A program made the translations under genes and the position numbers. Of a stretch of DNA of 64,000 nt, positions 34,472 to 43,039 are shown in pieces. Positions within the stretch are counted from its first letter, which is position 1, and each line of letters opens with the position of its first letter. Below the pieces are notes generated by a model, which saw nothing but the letters and a program-made list of their open reading frames with translations, did not search any database and was not told where the DNA came from. The DNA comes from JAFDZV01 sp035549015 (GTDB lineage: Bacteria; Bacteroidota; Ignavibacteria; OLB7): positions 59,738 to 123,737 of the forward strand of contig DASZRW010000057.1 in the NCBI GenBank assembly GCA_035549015.1, read 5' to 3'.

Positions 34472-34798
34472 CTACCAGTACGTGGTGGTGACGACAACGT
34501 CGCCGAACACTGCGGCCTGGCAGCTCGCGCGTTCGTTCGGAGCGAACTGCTGCCGGGCAATCAGCCGTTCCTCCGGGCGCTCGATCGGTGAAAGGTTCTC
34601 CCACCCTTCGAGCACCTGCATCCTGCACCAGGAGCAGACTGCAAACCCGCCGCAGGACTGGGCTACGGGGAGCCCGGCTTCGCGCGCGGCATCCAGCAGG
34701 AGCGTTCCCTCCGCAACACGGAGCGCGATGCCTTCCGGCTGGAATCGCACCGTATGCGTTCCTCGCAGTCTGTGAACGAAGCCGAAGAGATCTTCCAT
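34472..34798 (-). CDS. [2Fe-2S] plant/adrenodoxin-type ferredoxin
   Basis: 108 residues. The cluster cysteines lie in S-C-G-G-F-A-V-C-S-W-C, with the fourth in E-R-A-S-C-Q. A-L-R-V-A-E-G-T-L-L-L-D-A-A-R-E-A-G before the cluster is the standard ferredoxin strand-helix. It should shuttle electrons in the cytoplasm. It lies 22 bp after pyrH on the same strand, which tells little about its redox partner. A second, unrelated [2Fe-2S] ferredoxin lies less than 2 kb away (32332-32811). Confidence 0.9.
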   Translation of the reverse strand: MEDLFGFVHRLRGTHTVRFQPEGIALRVAEGTLLLDAAREAGLPVAQSCGGFAVCSWCRMQVLEGWENLSPIERPEERLIARQQFAPNERASCQAAVFGDVVVTTTYW

Positions 34799-34820
34799 GG
34801 AACCACCCCAACGCTGTGCG

Positions 34821-35543
34821 CTATGCAGAGACCGTGGTGCCGATCGGCTCCCCCTTCATCAGGCGCTGGAGGTTGCCGGCCACGGCCATGTCGAAGACGA
34901 GGATGGGAAGGCTGTTCTCCTGGCAGAGCGTGATCGCCGTGAGATCCATCACGCGCAGGTTCCGCTCGTGCACCTCGCGGTACGTGATCGAGGTAAAGCG
35001 CTGTGCCGTCGGCACGGTCTTCGGATCGGCATCGTAGATACCATCCACGCCGTTCTTCGCCATGATCAGCACCTCCGCCTCGATCTCGATCGCTCGGAGC
35101 GCAGCGGCGGTGTCCGTTGTGAAATAGGGATTGCCGGTGCCGGCCCCGAAGATCACCACGCGCCCCTTCTCCAGATGGCGCACGGCGCGGCGGCGAATGA
35201 ACGGCTCGGCAATCTGCTCCATCTTGATCGCCGTCTGCAGGCGCGTGATGATGCCGCGCCGCTCGAGCGCGTTCTGCAGTGCCAGCGAGTTGATCACCGT
35301 GGCAAGCATCCCCATGTGGTCGCCGGTCACCTTGTCCAGCCCCTCGGTTATCGCCTGCACGCCGCGGTAGATATTCCCTCCGCCGATCACGATCCCGATA
35401 TCCACTCCCATATCGCGTACGGAACGTACCTCGTCGGCGAAGATATCGAGCTGCCGTGCGTCGATGCCGTAGCCGGCATCGCCCATCAGCGCCTCTCCAC
35501 TCAACTTCAGAAGAACACGGCGATAGCGGGGAGTGTTGTCCAT
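34821..35543 (-). CDS. pyrH: UMP kinase
   Basis: 240 residues, normal length for the hexameric bacterial enzyme of the amino-acid-kinase fold. It phosphorylates UMP to UDP. Visible motifs: L-L-K-L-S-G-E-A-L-M-G at the N-terminus, I-V-I-G-G-G-N-I-Y-R-G, G-T-G-N-P-Y-F-T-T-D-T-A-A and K-N-G-V-D-G-I-Y-D-A-D-P. ATG at 35543 is right before the fold; an ATG at 35660 reads through the tsf terminator. It follows tsf and rpsB as in many bacteria, but the terminator after tsf suggests partly separate expression. Confidence 0.95.
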   Translation of the reverse strand: MDNTPRYRRVLLKLSGEALMGDAGYGIDARQLDIFADEVRSVRDMGVDIGIVIGGGNIYRGVQAITEGLDKVTGDHMGMLATVINSLALQNALERRGIITRLQTAIKMEQIAEPFIRRRAVRHLEKGRVVIFGAGTGNPYFTTDTAAALRAIEIEAEVLIMAKNGVDGIYDADPKTVPTAQRFTSITYREVHERNLRVMDLTAITLCQENSLPILVFDMAVAGNLQRLMKGEPIGTTVSA

Positions 35544-35610
35544 GGCGGTTCCGGGTTGGCGTTGGGTCGGTATCGATTGGTCCAATGGCATGTCGGGCGG
35601 CAAAGGTACG

Positions 35611-35644
35611 AAAAAGTCCCGCAGCGCTGAGCACCGCGGGACTT
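35611..35644 (-). terminator. Intrinsic terminator after tsf
   Basis: Minus-strand stem AAGTCCCGC/GCGGGACTT (9 bp, 35614-35622 with 35636-35644) and a 13-nt loop, ending in TTTTT (complement of 35611-35615). It lies 76 bp after the tsf stop and 68 bp before pyrH. Confidence 0.8.
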
Positions 35645-35719
35645 CCGTTGATTGCACCAACTGCGCTCATCCGCTCCGAACCCGCATGAATACAGGGCTG
35701 GAGCCGGATGCTCGATACG

Positions 35720-36583
35720 TCAGTTCTTCGACGCCTCGCCGAGATTGTAGCGAAGGAAGCTGATCACCGTGAGGTCCCCGCCGATCTCCTTGGAGACATC
35801 GGCCAGCACCTCGCGAATCTGCTTCGTGGAATCCTTCACGAAGGTCTGCTCCAGCAGACAGGCATCGGCGAAGAACTTCTCCAGGCGCCCCGTGATGATC
35901 TTCTCCGCGAACTCCGGCTTCTTCCCCTCGTTGATCACCTGCTCCATGTAGATCTCCTTCTCCTTGGCCAGCACATCCTCCGGCACGTCCTCACGACGGA
36001 CGTACGCCGGATTCATGGCGGCCACCTGCATCGCGAGATCGCGCGGCAGTGTTCCGGTCTTCGAAGCATCGCCCGTTCCGCTCATCTCGATCAGCACGCC
36101 GAGCTTGTCGCCGTTGTGCACGTAATCGGAGACGAAGCCATCGGTGGCCAGCACGCTGAAGCGCTTGATCTCGATGCGCTCGGAGAACTTTCCAAGCAAC
36201 TCGTTGAGCCAGGTCTGCACGGTCTTGCCGTCGATCTCGCCCGCGAGCAGATCATCCGTCGACGCCGGCCTGGTCTCCAGCACGTACTGCGCAAGCTTGC
36301 GCGTAAAGGTGCTGAACTCCTCGTTGCGCGCAACGAAGTCCGTCTCGCAATTCACCTCTACGATCGCCGCGCGATGATGATCGTCCGAAATGGCGGTGGC
36401 AACCACGCCCTCGTTGGCGGCCTTGTCGGCACGCTTCGCGGCGGTGGCGGCTCCCTTCTTCCGAAGAATCTCGATGGCAACCTCCATGTCGCCGTTCGAC
36501 TCGTCGAGCGCCTTCTTACAGTCTGCCATACCCGCGCCCGTACGATCGCGCAGGCTCTTCACATCCAAAGCTGAAATTGCCAT
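35720..36583 (-). CDS. tsf: Translation elongation factor Ts
   Basis: 287 residues. It is the guanine-nucleotide exchange factor of EF-Tu. The N-terminal UBA-like domain has V-K-S-L-R-D-R-T-G-A-G-M-A-D-C-K-K-A-L, and the core has the E-V-N-C-E-T-D-F-V-A-R-N contact motif. ATG at 36583 (M-A-I-S-A-L-D-V) is the family start; the longer in-frame ATG at 36658 is not. It is in the usual order rpsB-tsf-pyrH on the minus strand, 112 bp after rpsB. Confidence 0.96.
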   Translation of the reverse strand: MAISALDVKSLRDRTGAGMADCKKALDESNGDMEVAIEILRKKGAATAAKRADKAANEGVVATAISDDHHRAAIVEVNCETDFVARNEEFSTFTRKLAQYVLETRPASTDDLLAGEIDGKTVQTWLNELLGKFSERIEIKRFSVLATDGFVSDYVHNGDKLGVLIEMSGTGDASKTGTLPRDLAMQVAAMNPAYVRREDVPEDVLAKEKEIYMEQVINEGKKPEFAEKIITGRLEKFFADACLLEQTFVKDSTKQIREVLADVSKEIGGDLTVISFLRYNLGEASKN

Positions 36584-36695
36584 ACTCTCGGTGTTATCTA
36601 TTACAGCTCCCGCCAACGTCAGCCTGCGCCTGTCTGCCTGCAGGATCGTGCAGCGCACAATGCCGGGAACTCTTGTAGGGTTGATTACGAAACGA

Positions 36696-37703
36696 TTAGC
36701 CCTGTGCGGCCGGAGCTTCCGGCTCTGCTGCAGGCGCAGCAGGTGCGGCCTCGGCTACCGGCGCGCTCTGCACTGCGCCCTCGGCGGCGGCCCCCCCAGT
36801 GGCGGCGGCCCCCCCAATGGCGGAGGCTCCCTCAGCGGCGGCTGCTCCCTCAGCGGCGGCGGCTCCCTCGGCGCCCGACGTCTCCGCTCCTGCGGGCGCA
36901 TCACCGCGGCGCGAACGCGTGCGGCGGCGCGTGCGAACGTTCGCATCGTCGCGTCCCTCGGCGCCGGCCTCCTTCGCCTCACGATCCTCCGCGCTCATCT
37001 CCTCCATCATGTGAGCCTTGGAGACCTCGCGGCCGTTGGCGACACCGTCGGCGATCACCTTGGTGATGAGCGCGATCGTCTTCAGCGAATCGTCGTTTGC
37101 CGGGATCGGGAAATCCACGTCGCGCGGGTCGGTGTTGGTATCGACAATCGCGATCACCGGGATGCCGAGCGTCTTCGCCTCCTTCACCGCGAGATGCTCC
37201 TTGCGGATATCGACGATGTAGAGCGCGCCCGGAAGGCGGTTCATGTCGGCAATGCCCCCCATCACGCGCACCAGCTTCTCCTTCTCACGCGAGAGCATCA
37301 GGCGCTCCTTCTTGGTGAGATTGTCCGCCGTGCCGTCGTTCTCCATCTTCTCGATCAGTTGCAGGCGCTTGATCGACTTGCGGATCGTGGCAAAGTTGGT
37401 GAGCATGCCGCCCAGCCAGCGATCGGTGACGAAGTTGGCGCCGATGCGCTCCGCCTCGGCACGCACCACATCGCGGGCCTGCTTCTTCGTGCCGACGAAC
37501 AGCACGCGCTTCCCCTCGGTTGCGATACGCTCGGCGGCGTCGTGCGCCTCGTCGATGAGATGCTGGGTCTTCTTGAGATCGATGATGTGGATCCCGTTGC
37601 GCTCCATGAAGATGTACGGGCGCATCTGCGGATTCCAGCGGCGGGTCAGGTGACCGAAGTGAGCTCCTGCGGTGAGGAGATCGTCGAGTTGTACTTTCGG
37701 CAT
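36696..37703 (-). CDS. rpsB: 30S ribosomal protein S2 with long Ala/Gly-rich C-terminal extension
   Basis: 335 residues, about 90-100 more than usual. The first about 236 residues are a complete S2 (start M-P-K-V-Q-L-D-D-L-L-T-A-G-A-H-F-G-H, and D-R-W-L-G-G-M-L-T-N-F). After that comes a basic patch R-T-R-R-R-T-R-S-R-R and then Ala/Gly/Glu repeats such as E-G-A-A-A-A. The DNA there has tandem GGCGGC-type units. Extended S2 proteins are known in several phyla, so this is unusual but not unique. ATG at 37703 is the conserved start. Confidence 0.94.
   Translation of the reverse strand: MPKVQLDDLLTAGAHFGHLTRRWNPQMRPYIFMERNGIHIIDLKKTQHLIDEAHDAAERIATEGKRVLFVGTKKQARDVVRAEAERIGANFVTDRWLGGMLTNFATIRKSIKRLQLIEKMENDGTADNLTKKERLMLSREKEKLVRVMGGIADMNRLPGALYIVDIRKEHLAVKEAKTLGIPVIAIVDTNTDPRDVDFPIPANDDSLKTIALITKVIADGVANGREVSKAHMMEEMSAEDREAKEAGAEGRDDANVRTRRRTRSRRGDAPAGAETSGAEGAAAAEGAAAAEGASAIGGAAATGGAAAEGAVQSAPVAEAAPAAPAAEPEAPAAQG
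36783..36880 (-). repeat. Short tandem repeats in the S2 extension
   Basis: Imperfect 15-18 bp units built from GGCGGC and CTCCCTC (plus-strand reading) encode the Ala/Gly-rich tail of S2. They include two C7 runs, which may be prone to slippage. Confidence 0.7.
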
Positions 37704-37997
37704 AGTGTGATAGAACGTGTTGTGTTGAGATGCCTCTACCTCCGTCATCTCCTCGCGCTCACCCTGGCAGGGCCTGGGCACACACACGGGATCGGGAGGT
37801 ATGTGTTGTTGCATCGGGGCCGACGGAGCAGTGACGCCCGAGCGGCCATGCCGGATGCGATGGGGTTCGTGCCAGAATACAGATTGCGGACTGTCATCAG
37901 GCGAGACAATCCGCAATCCACAGAGTTCGAACGCTGCCGATGGTACGCGGATGCCGATTGCGCGAAGCCGCGCACGGCAACGCCGCGCCGGGGCTGG

Positions 37998-38384
37998 TTA
38001 ACGCTTGCTGAACTGGAAGCGCTTGCGGGCCTTCTTCTGGCCGTACTTCTTGCGCTCCACCATGCGCGGGTCGCGGGTCATGTGGCCGCCGCGGCGCAGC
38101 GCCGACTTGAGCGTCTCGTCGATCTCGACGAGGGCGCGAGCGATGCCATGACGAACCGCACCGGCCTGGCCGGCATGGCCGCCGCCGTGAACATTTGCAT
38201 GGATGTCGAAACGATCCATCATGTCCACTTCGGTGAGCGGCGAAACCACGACCTGACGGTCGAAGCTGTCCGGAAAGTAGTTCTGGAATTCCCGGCCGTT
38301 CACTACCACCTTGCCGGAGCCAGGGGTGAGATAGACACGCGCAACGGCGTTCTTACGGCGGCCAACGTTGATCGAATGTGGCAT
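37998..38384 (-). CDS. rpsI: 30S ribosomal protein S9
   Basis: 128 residues, normal length. It sits in the 30S head with its tail reaching the P site. The N-terminal G-R-R-K-N-A-V-A-R-V-Y-L, central H-A-N-V-H-G-G-G-H-A-G-Q and the basic ending K-K-Y-G-Q-K-K-A-R-K-R-F-Q-F-S-K-R are all canonical. It follows rplM by 14 bp, as in nearly all bacteria, and is co-transcribed with it. The 294 bp between it and rpsB hold no gene I can support. Confidence 0.97.
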   Translation of the reverse strand: MPHSINVGRRKNAVARVYLTPGSGKVVVNGREFQNYFPDSFDRQVVVSPLTEVDMMDRFDIHANVHGGGHAGQAGAVRHGIARALVEIDETLKSALRRGGHMTRDPRMVERKKYGQKKARKRFQFSKR

Positions 38385-38398
38385 TGTCCAGTGCTGTA

Positions 38399-38848
38399 TT
38401 ACTTGTACTTGAGTTCCAACGTCTGCGGCTGCTGAGCCGAATGCGGATGAACGTCACCGGCATACACCTTCAACTTGGTGATGACGCGGCGGCCGAGGCT
38501 GTTCTTGGGAAGCATGCGGCGCACGGCGATCTCGATCACGCGCTCCGGATGCTGCTGATTCATGTCCCGGAAGCTGGTCTCGCGAAGACCGCCCGGGTAT
38601 CCGGTATGATGATAGTACCGCTTCTGCTCGGCTCGCTTTACGGCAAGGGAGATCTTCTCAGCGTTGACCACAACGACGAAGTCGCCGCAGTCCACATGCG
38701 GTGTGAAGATCGGCTTGTGCTTGCCGCGGAGGATGGACGCAATCTGCGAAGCGAGGCGGCCGAGGGTCTGGCCGGAGGCATCCACCACCCACCAATTCCT
38801 CTGCACTTCCGGCGCCTTCGCCGAGACCGTCATCTTTTCTGGTGTCAT
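38399..38848 (-). CDS. rplM: 50S ribosomal protein L13
   Basis: 149 residues. It is an early-assembly 50S protein. The signatures W-W-V-V-D-A-S-G-Q-T-L-G-R-L-A-S, Y-Y-H-H-T-G-Y-P-G-G-L and A-V-R-R-M-L-P-K-N-S-L-G-R are present. ATG at 38848 gives M-T-P-E-K-M; the second M (38833) is an alternative start. It begins the rplM-rpsI operon, driven by the TATCTTTG box 46 bp upstream. Confidence 0.97.
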   Translation of the reverse strand: MTPEKMTVSAKAPEVQRNWWVVDASGQTLGRLASQIASILRGKHKPIFTPHVDCGDFVVVVNAEKISLAVKRAEQKRYYHHTGYPGGLRETSFRDMNQQHPERVIEIAVRRMLPKNSLGRRVITKLKVYAGDVHPHSAQQPQTLELKYK

Positions 38849-38893
38849 GTCAGTGTTCGGAGTATTGAATCGCTGATTCTTCAGTCAGAACGG

Positions 38894-38925
38894 CAAAGAT
38901 ATGTTCCACGGGGGATTCACACAAC
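38894..38925 (-). promoter_or_regulatory. rplM-rpsI promoter
   Basis: The minus strand reads TTGTG (near 38924), an 18-19 bp spacer, then TATCTTTG (38901-38894). The second box matches the Bacteroidota -7 consensus TAnnTTTG exactly and the first fits a -33 TTTG-like element. It is the best promoter in the window. Confidence 0.55.
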
Positions 38926-39037
38926 CATTGGGCGTCCTTTTGCGGGCCCGAATTGTTACAGGAGGTCAATCGTGAGGCGTCCGTCACGCGGCGAACGGAC
39001 CGTCCGCTCGCGGAGGTATGATTCCGGAGCCTGCATC

Positions 39038-40576
39038 CTACAGGATCTCCAGTCCTGCGGCGCTCCGAACGGCGGCAACCACATCGCCTGCGGCAACCAG
39101 CCGGCTCGCGACCTCCAGATCGGTATGGATCACCCGATCCTCGTCCAGATGGGGAACCTGCGAGCGAAGAAGCGCATGCGCCGCGGCAACGCCGGCTCCG
39201 GGTTGCATCGGCGCGTGGAAGTCCAGACCCTGCGCGGCGCAGAGATACTCCACCCCGAGCACGGAGGCAAGATTGCGCGTCACCCTCAGCGCCTTCTGCG
39301 CCGCGATGGACCCCATGGAGTTGTGGTCCTCCTGGTTCGCCGAGGTGGGGATGGAATCCACGGACGCCGGATGGGCCAGCACCTTGTTCTCGCTCACGAT
39401 GGAGGCGGCCGTGTATTGCGCGATCATATAGCCGCTGTTCAACCCGCCATTCGTTGTAAGGAAGCGGGGGAGCCGGCTCAGCGCCCCGTTCACCAGCCGC
39501 TCGGTGCGCCGCTCCGAGACATTGGCCAGCTCCGCGGCCGCGATGGCGAGGAAGTCCAGCGCGAGCGCCAGCGGCTGGCCGTGAAAGTTCCCCCCTTCGA
39601 TCGGCTCGTTCGTGTCGGCAAAGATCAGAGGGTTGTCCGTGGCGGAGTTGATCTCGATCGCGAGGACGTTCATCACGTAGTCGATCGCATCGCGGCTGGC
39701 GCCGTGGATCTGCGGGATGCAGCGGAGCGAGTAGGCGTCCTGAACGCGATCGTCGTGGAAGCGGTGCGACTCGCGTATCTCGGAGCCGGCCATCAGCGCG
39801 CGCATGTTCGCGGCCGCGAGCCCCTGGCCGCGATGCGGGCGCGTGGCATGCAGCCGGGCATCGTAGGCACGGTCCGTCCCCTTCAATGCCTCCACCGAGA
39901 GCGCGGCGATGATGTCCGCCGTACGCGCGAGGCGGAGCGCGGAGTGCACGGCGATGCATCCGTAGGCCGCCATCATCTGCGTGCCGTTGATCAGCGCAAG
40001 CCCCTCCTTCGCCCCGAGTTGAAGCGGCGCGATGCCGTGCGCGGCAAGGGCCCCGGCGGCCGGCACGATGCTCCCATCCTTCCAGACCCGTCCCTCCCCC
40101 ATCGCGGCCAGCACCAGATGCGCCAGCTGCACCAGATCGCCGGAGGAGCCAACGGAACCCTGCATCGGCGCAACGGGAACAACGTTGGCATTCATCATCG
40201 CAACCAGCGTCTGCACCGTCTCCACGCGGATGCCGCTGAACCCCTTCGCCAGCGCGTTGATGCGGAGAAGCATCATCGCACGCATGATGGCCGGCTCCAT
40301 CGGCTCGCCGGCCCCCACACTGTGGCTCCGGATCAGATTCTCCTGCAGCCGCGAGAGGTTGTCCCGGTCTATCACCACGTTCGCGAACTCGCCGAACCCG
40401 GTCGTGATGCCGTAGACAACGGCTTCGCGCTCCACCCAGTCGTCCACGACATCGCGCGAGGCGCGCATCCTGCCGATCGCCTCCGGCGCAAGCTCCACAC
40501 GGAGATCGGCCTCGTACGCCGCGCGGGCCACATGGTTGATGGTCAGGCTTTCACCGTCGAGAACAAGGCGCTCCAT
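39038..40576 (-). CDS. hutH: Histidine ammonia-lyase
   Basis: 512 residues. The enzyme deaminates histidine to urocanate using an MIO group built from an internal Ala-Ser-Gly. Here the site reads S144-S145-G146 in G-S-V-G-S-S-G-D-L-V-Q-L, so the usual Ala is Ser and the usual Pro after L-x is Gln. Ser at the first place is tolerated in the family, and cyclisation should still work. Other motifs (Y-G-I-T-T-G-F-G, N-G-T-Q, Q-D-A-Y-S-L-R-C-I-P-Q, F-H-G-Q) are intact. ATG at 40576 fits best. No other hut gene is nearby. Confidence 0.9.
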   Translation of the reverse strand: MERLVLDGESLTINHVARAAYEADLRVELAPEAIGRMRASRDVVDDWVEREAVVYGITTGFGEFANVVIDRDNLSRLQENLIRSHSVGAGEPMEPAIMRAMMLLRINALAKGFSGIRVETVQTLVAMMNANVVPVAPMQGSVGSSGDLVQLAHLVLAAMGEGRVWKDGSIVPAAGALAAHGIAPLQLGAKEGLALINGTQMMAAYGCIAVHSALRLARTADIIAALSVEALKGTDRAYDARLHATRPHRGQGLAAANMRALMAGSEIRESHRFHDDRVQDAYSLRCIPQIHGASRDAIDYVMNVLAIEINSATDNPLIFADTNEPIEGGNFHGQPLALALDFLAIAAAELANVSERRTERLVNGALSRLPRFLTTNGGLNSGYMIAQYTAASIVSENKVLAHPASVDSIPTSANQEDHNSMGSIAAQKALRVTRNLASVLGVEYLCAAQGLDFHAPMQPGAGVAAAHALLRSQVPHLDEDRVIHTDLEVASRLVAAGDVVAAVRSAAGLEIL

Positions 40577-40690
40577 GAAGGTCGATGGGGATGCTCGTGA
40601 ATGGAACTGTGGGAACGACACGTCTCCGGGAATGCGATTCGCGGCCGCATCCGCCGGAGACAGTGCAGGGTTGGATATCGTGTGCGCCGC

Positions 40691-41455
40691 TCAGGCCGCG
40701 GCGTGAATGATCTGCGTAAACGCCGCAGCGTTCAGTGAGGCGCCTCCAACAAGGCCGCCGTCGATGTCCGGCTGCGCGAACAGATCGCGCGCATTCGTCT
40801 CGGTAACGCTGCCGCCGTAGATCACCGATACGTCCGCCGCGGCGGGGCTTCCAAACATCTCTCCCAGCTGACTTCGAATGAAGGCATGCACCTCCTGCGC
40901 CTGCTGGGGGGTGGCGGTATTCCCCGTGCCGATGGCCCAGATCGGTTCGTACGCGATGATGCAGGAGCGAACGTTGAATTCGAAGATGCCGTCGAGCGCT
41001 GCGCGCAACTGGCGGCGCACCACCTCGAACGTTCTCCCCTGCTCCCGCTCCGCGATCGTCTCGCCGATGCAGATGATCGGCTGGAGATTCGCCCCAACCA
41101 CCGCGTTCGCCTTGCGGCAGACGTCGTAATCCGATTCGGCAAACATCAGTCTTCGCTCCGAGTGCCCCACGATCACATGCGTGCAGCCAACGGAGTGGAG
41201 CATCCCGGTGGAGACTTCCCCGGTGAATGCACCGCGCGGCTGGTCGTGCACGTTCTGCGCGCCGATCCGTATGCGGCTTCCCGCCACCGCATTGGCCACG
41301 ATCGGAATCACGACGAACGGCGGACAGAGCACAACGTCCGCATGTTCGGGAAGATTGGCGGAGCCCGCACCATGCATCACCGCCGTGGCGAGTTCGGCGC
41401 CGCTGTTGCGGTCCGTGTTCATCTTCCAGTTGCCTGCGATAACCGTTTTCCTCAT
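40691..41455 (-). CDS. tpiA: Triosephosphate isomerase
   Basis: 254 residues, the usual length. It interconverts dihydroxyacetone phosphate and glyceraldehyde 3-phosphate. Catalytic Lys is in G-N-W-K-M-N, His in G-H-S-E-R-R and Glu in A-Y-E-P-I-W-A-I-G-T-G. The phosphate loop Y-G-G-S-V is present. ATG at 41455 (M-R-K-T-V-I-A-G-N-W-K) is the standard start. It lies 55 bp after lptC on the same strand. Confidence 0.97.
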   Translation of the reverse strand: MRKTVIAGNWKMNTDRNSGAELATAVMHGAGSANLPEHADVVLCPPFVVIPIVANAVAGSRIRIGAQNVHDQPRGAFTGEVSTGMLHSVGCTHVIVGHSERRLMFAESDYDVCRKANAVVGANLQPIICIGETIAEREQGRTFEVVRRQLRAALDGIFEFNVRSCIIAYEPIWAIGTGNTATPQQAQEVHAFIRSQLGEMFGSPAAADVSVIYGGSVTETNARDLFAQPDIDGGLVGGASLNAAAFTQIIHAAA

Positions 41456-41510
41456 ACTGGGGCCTCCAGGATTTGATGTCTGACGGGCATTCAACCGCAT
41501 GGCGCTCCGG

Positions 41511-42065
41511 TTACTCCACCGGGATGGTGCGCCCGGAGACGTTGTAGATCTTGTAGTTGCGCAGCGCCTCGTCGCTCTCGTAGCCGGTTCCCTGAATCAT
41601 CCGCCCGCGCATCCGGTCCACCACCTTCACGAAGGCATCGGAGTGCAGACGGCGCGTGCTGTTGGTCCACTGCAGGCGGTCGGTGTCCACGGTGGTCTTG
41701 GACCGCTCGCTGTTGACATGCACGTTGCCATAGGCCACCATGTCGTTCGTCCGGTCGTCCACGCGCGCGCTGTCGGCAACCAGAATCGCGTTCAGCCCGC
41801 CGTCCGGACCGTAGAACTCCACATAGACGCCGCTGTCCAGCAATGTCTCCAGGCGCTGCGCATAGCGGCGTGCATGCCGAACCTTCAGGCGCGCCTTGAG
41901 CACGGTGGAATCCGTGAAGAGGATCGATGTGTTCCACGTTTCATCCTCCGGCGCATCGGCCGGGACGAATGCCGGGTTCTTCGGCCGGTGATCGTCCTCG
42001 CTGCAGCCTGCTGCCGCGACCGAGAGGAAGAAGACGAGAACGGCGAAGGCGAGGAACCACTTCAT
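41511..42065 (-). CDS. lptC: LPS export protein LptC-like
   Basis: 184 residues. The N-terminus is a hydrophobic segment with A-A-A-G-C-S, a lipobox, so it may be a lipoprotein and not the single-span form of E. coli LptC. The body is the beta-jellyroll expected of LptC, with repeats around D-R-T-N-D-M-V-A-Y-G-N-V-H-V and T-V-D-T-D-R-L-Q-W. LptC passes lipopolysaccharide from LptBFG to LptA. Its start overlaps kdsD by ATGA, completing a KDO-LPS cassette. The identification is by pattern and position. Confidence 0.82.
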   Translation of the reverse strand: MKWFLAFAVLVFFLSVAAAGCSEDDHRPKNPAFVPADAPEDETWNTSILFTDSTVLKARLKVRHARRYAQRLETLLDSGVYVEFYGPDGGLNAILVADSARVDDRTNDMVAYGNVHVNSERSKTTVDTDRLQWTNSTRRLHSDAFVKVVDRMRGRMIQGTGYESDEALRNYKIYNVSGRTIPVE

Positions 42066-43039
42066 GGCTTCAACCCCGCTTCGATCAGATCGTGAAGATG
42101 AACAACGCCCAGCAGATGCCCGCGGCGGTTCACCACCGGAAGCTGGGTGCGCTTGTTCCCCTCCAGCAGCACCAGGGCCGCGGAGCCAAGCATGTCGGGA
42201 GGCGCGGTCATCGGCGAAGCGGTCATCATCTGCCCGGCATTCATCGAGTAGATATCGGCCTTGCGCTCCAGCAGGCGCCGCAGATCGCCATCGGTGATGA
42301 TCCCAAGCAGGCGCTCCCCGCGAGTGACGAGCGCAGCACCAAGGCGCTTGCGGCTGATCTCCATCACCACCTCTTCAAACGGAGCGGAGGTTGGAACTGT
42401 TGGCATCGCATCATCAACCTTCATGATATCCTCCAGCTTCAGCAGCAGGCGCCGGCCGATCGTCCCTCCCGGATGCGAGGCCGCGAAGTCCTCCCGCGTG
42501 AAGCCCTTCCGTTCGTAGAGCACCACGGCAAGCGCATCGCCAAGGGCAAGCATCGCCGTGGTGGAGGCGGTCGGGGCAAGGTCGAACGGGCAGGCCTCGC
42601 GCTCCACCGTGCAGTCCAGCACCACCGCGGCGGCGCGGCCAAGCAGGCTCTCCGGGTTGCCGGTGAGCGCGATGATCTTCACGCCGAGCCGGGTAAGCGC
42701 CGGCACAAGTTGCGTGAACTCCGGCGTATCGCCGCTCTTCGAAAGAACGATGGCGATATCCCCCGGCCGCGCCATTCCCAGATCGCCGTGCAGCGCATCG
42801 TTGGGATGCATGTAGTAGGCCGGCGTGCCGGTGCTGTTGAGCGTTGCGGTGATCTTCTGCGCAACGATGCCGGACTTGCCGACGCCGGTAAGTATCACCT
42901 TCCCCTTCGCCAGCCGCAGCAGATTCACCGCGCGCTCGAAACGCGCGTCGAGCCGGGCCGAAACACCCTCGATCGCAGCCTGCTCGATGGCAAGCACCTC
43001 ACGGCCGCGCTCCAGCAGATTCATCTTCTCTCGCGCCAT
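42062..43039 (-). CDS. kdsD: Arabinose-5-phosphate isomerase (KdsD/KpsF)
   Basis: 325 residues. It makes D-arabinose 5-phosphate for KDO synthesis. An N-terminal SIS domain has G-V-G-K-S-G-I-V-A-Q-K and L-S-K-S-G-D-T-P-E, followed by H-P-G-G-T-I-G-R and two CBS domains (L-G-I-I-T-D-G-D-L-R-R-L, L-L-G-V-V-H-L-H-D-L). Its start overlaps the kdsA stop as TGATG and its own stop overlaps lptC as ATGA, so three proteins are translated as a coupled set. Confidence 0.94.
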   Translation of the reverse strand: MAREKMNLLERGREVLAIEQAAIEGVSARLDARFERAVNLLRLAKGKVILTGVGKSGIVAQKITATLNSTGTPAYYMHPNDALHGDLGMARPGDIAIVLSKSGDTPEFTQLVPALTRLGVKIIALTGNPESLLGRAAAVVLDCTVEREACPFDLAPTASTTAMLALGDALAVVLYERKGFTREDFAASHPGGTIGRRLLLKLEDIMKVDDAMPTVPTSAPFEEVVMEISRKRLGAALVTRGERLLGIITDGDLRRLLERKADIYSMNAGQMMTASPMTAPPDMLGSAALVLLEGNKRTQLPVVNRRGHLLGVVHLHDLIEAGLKP

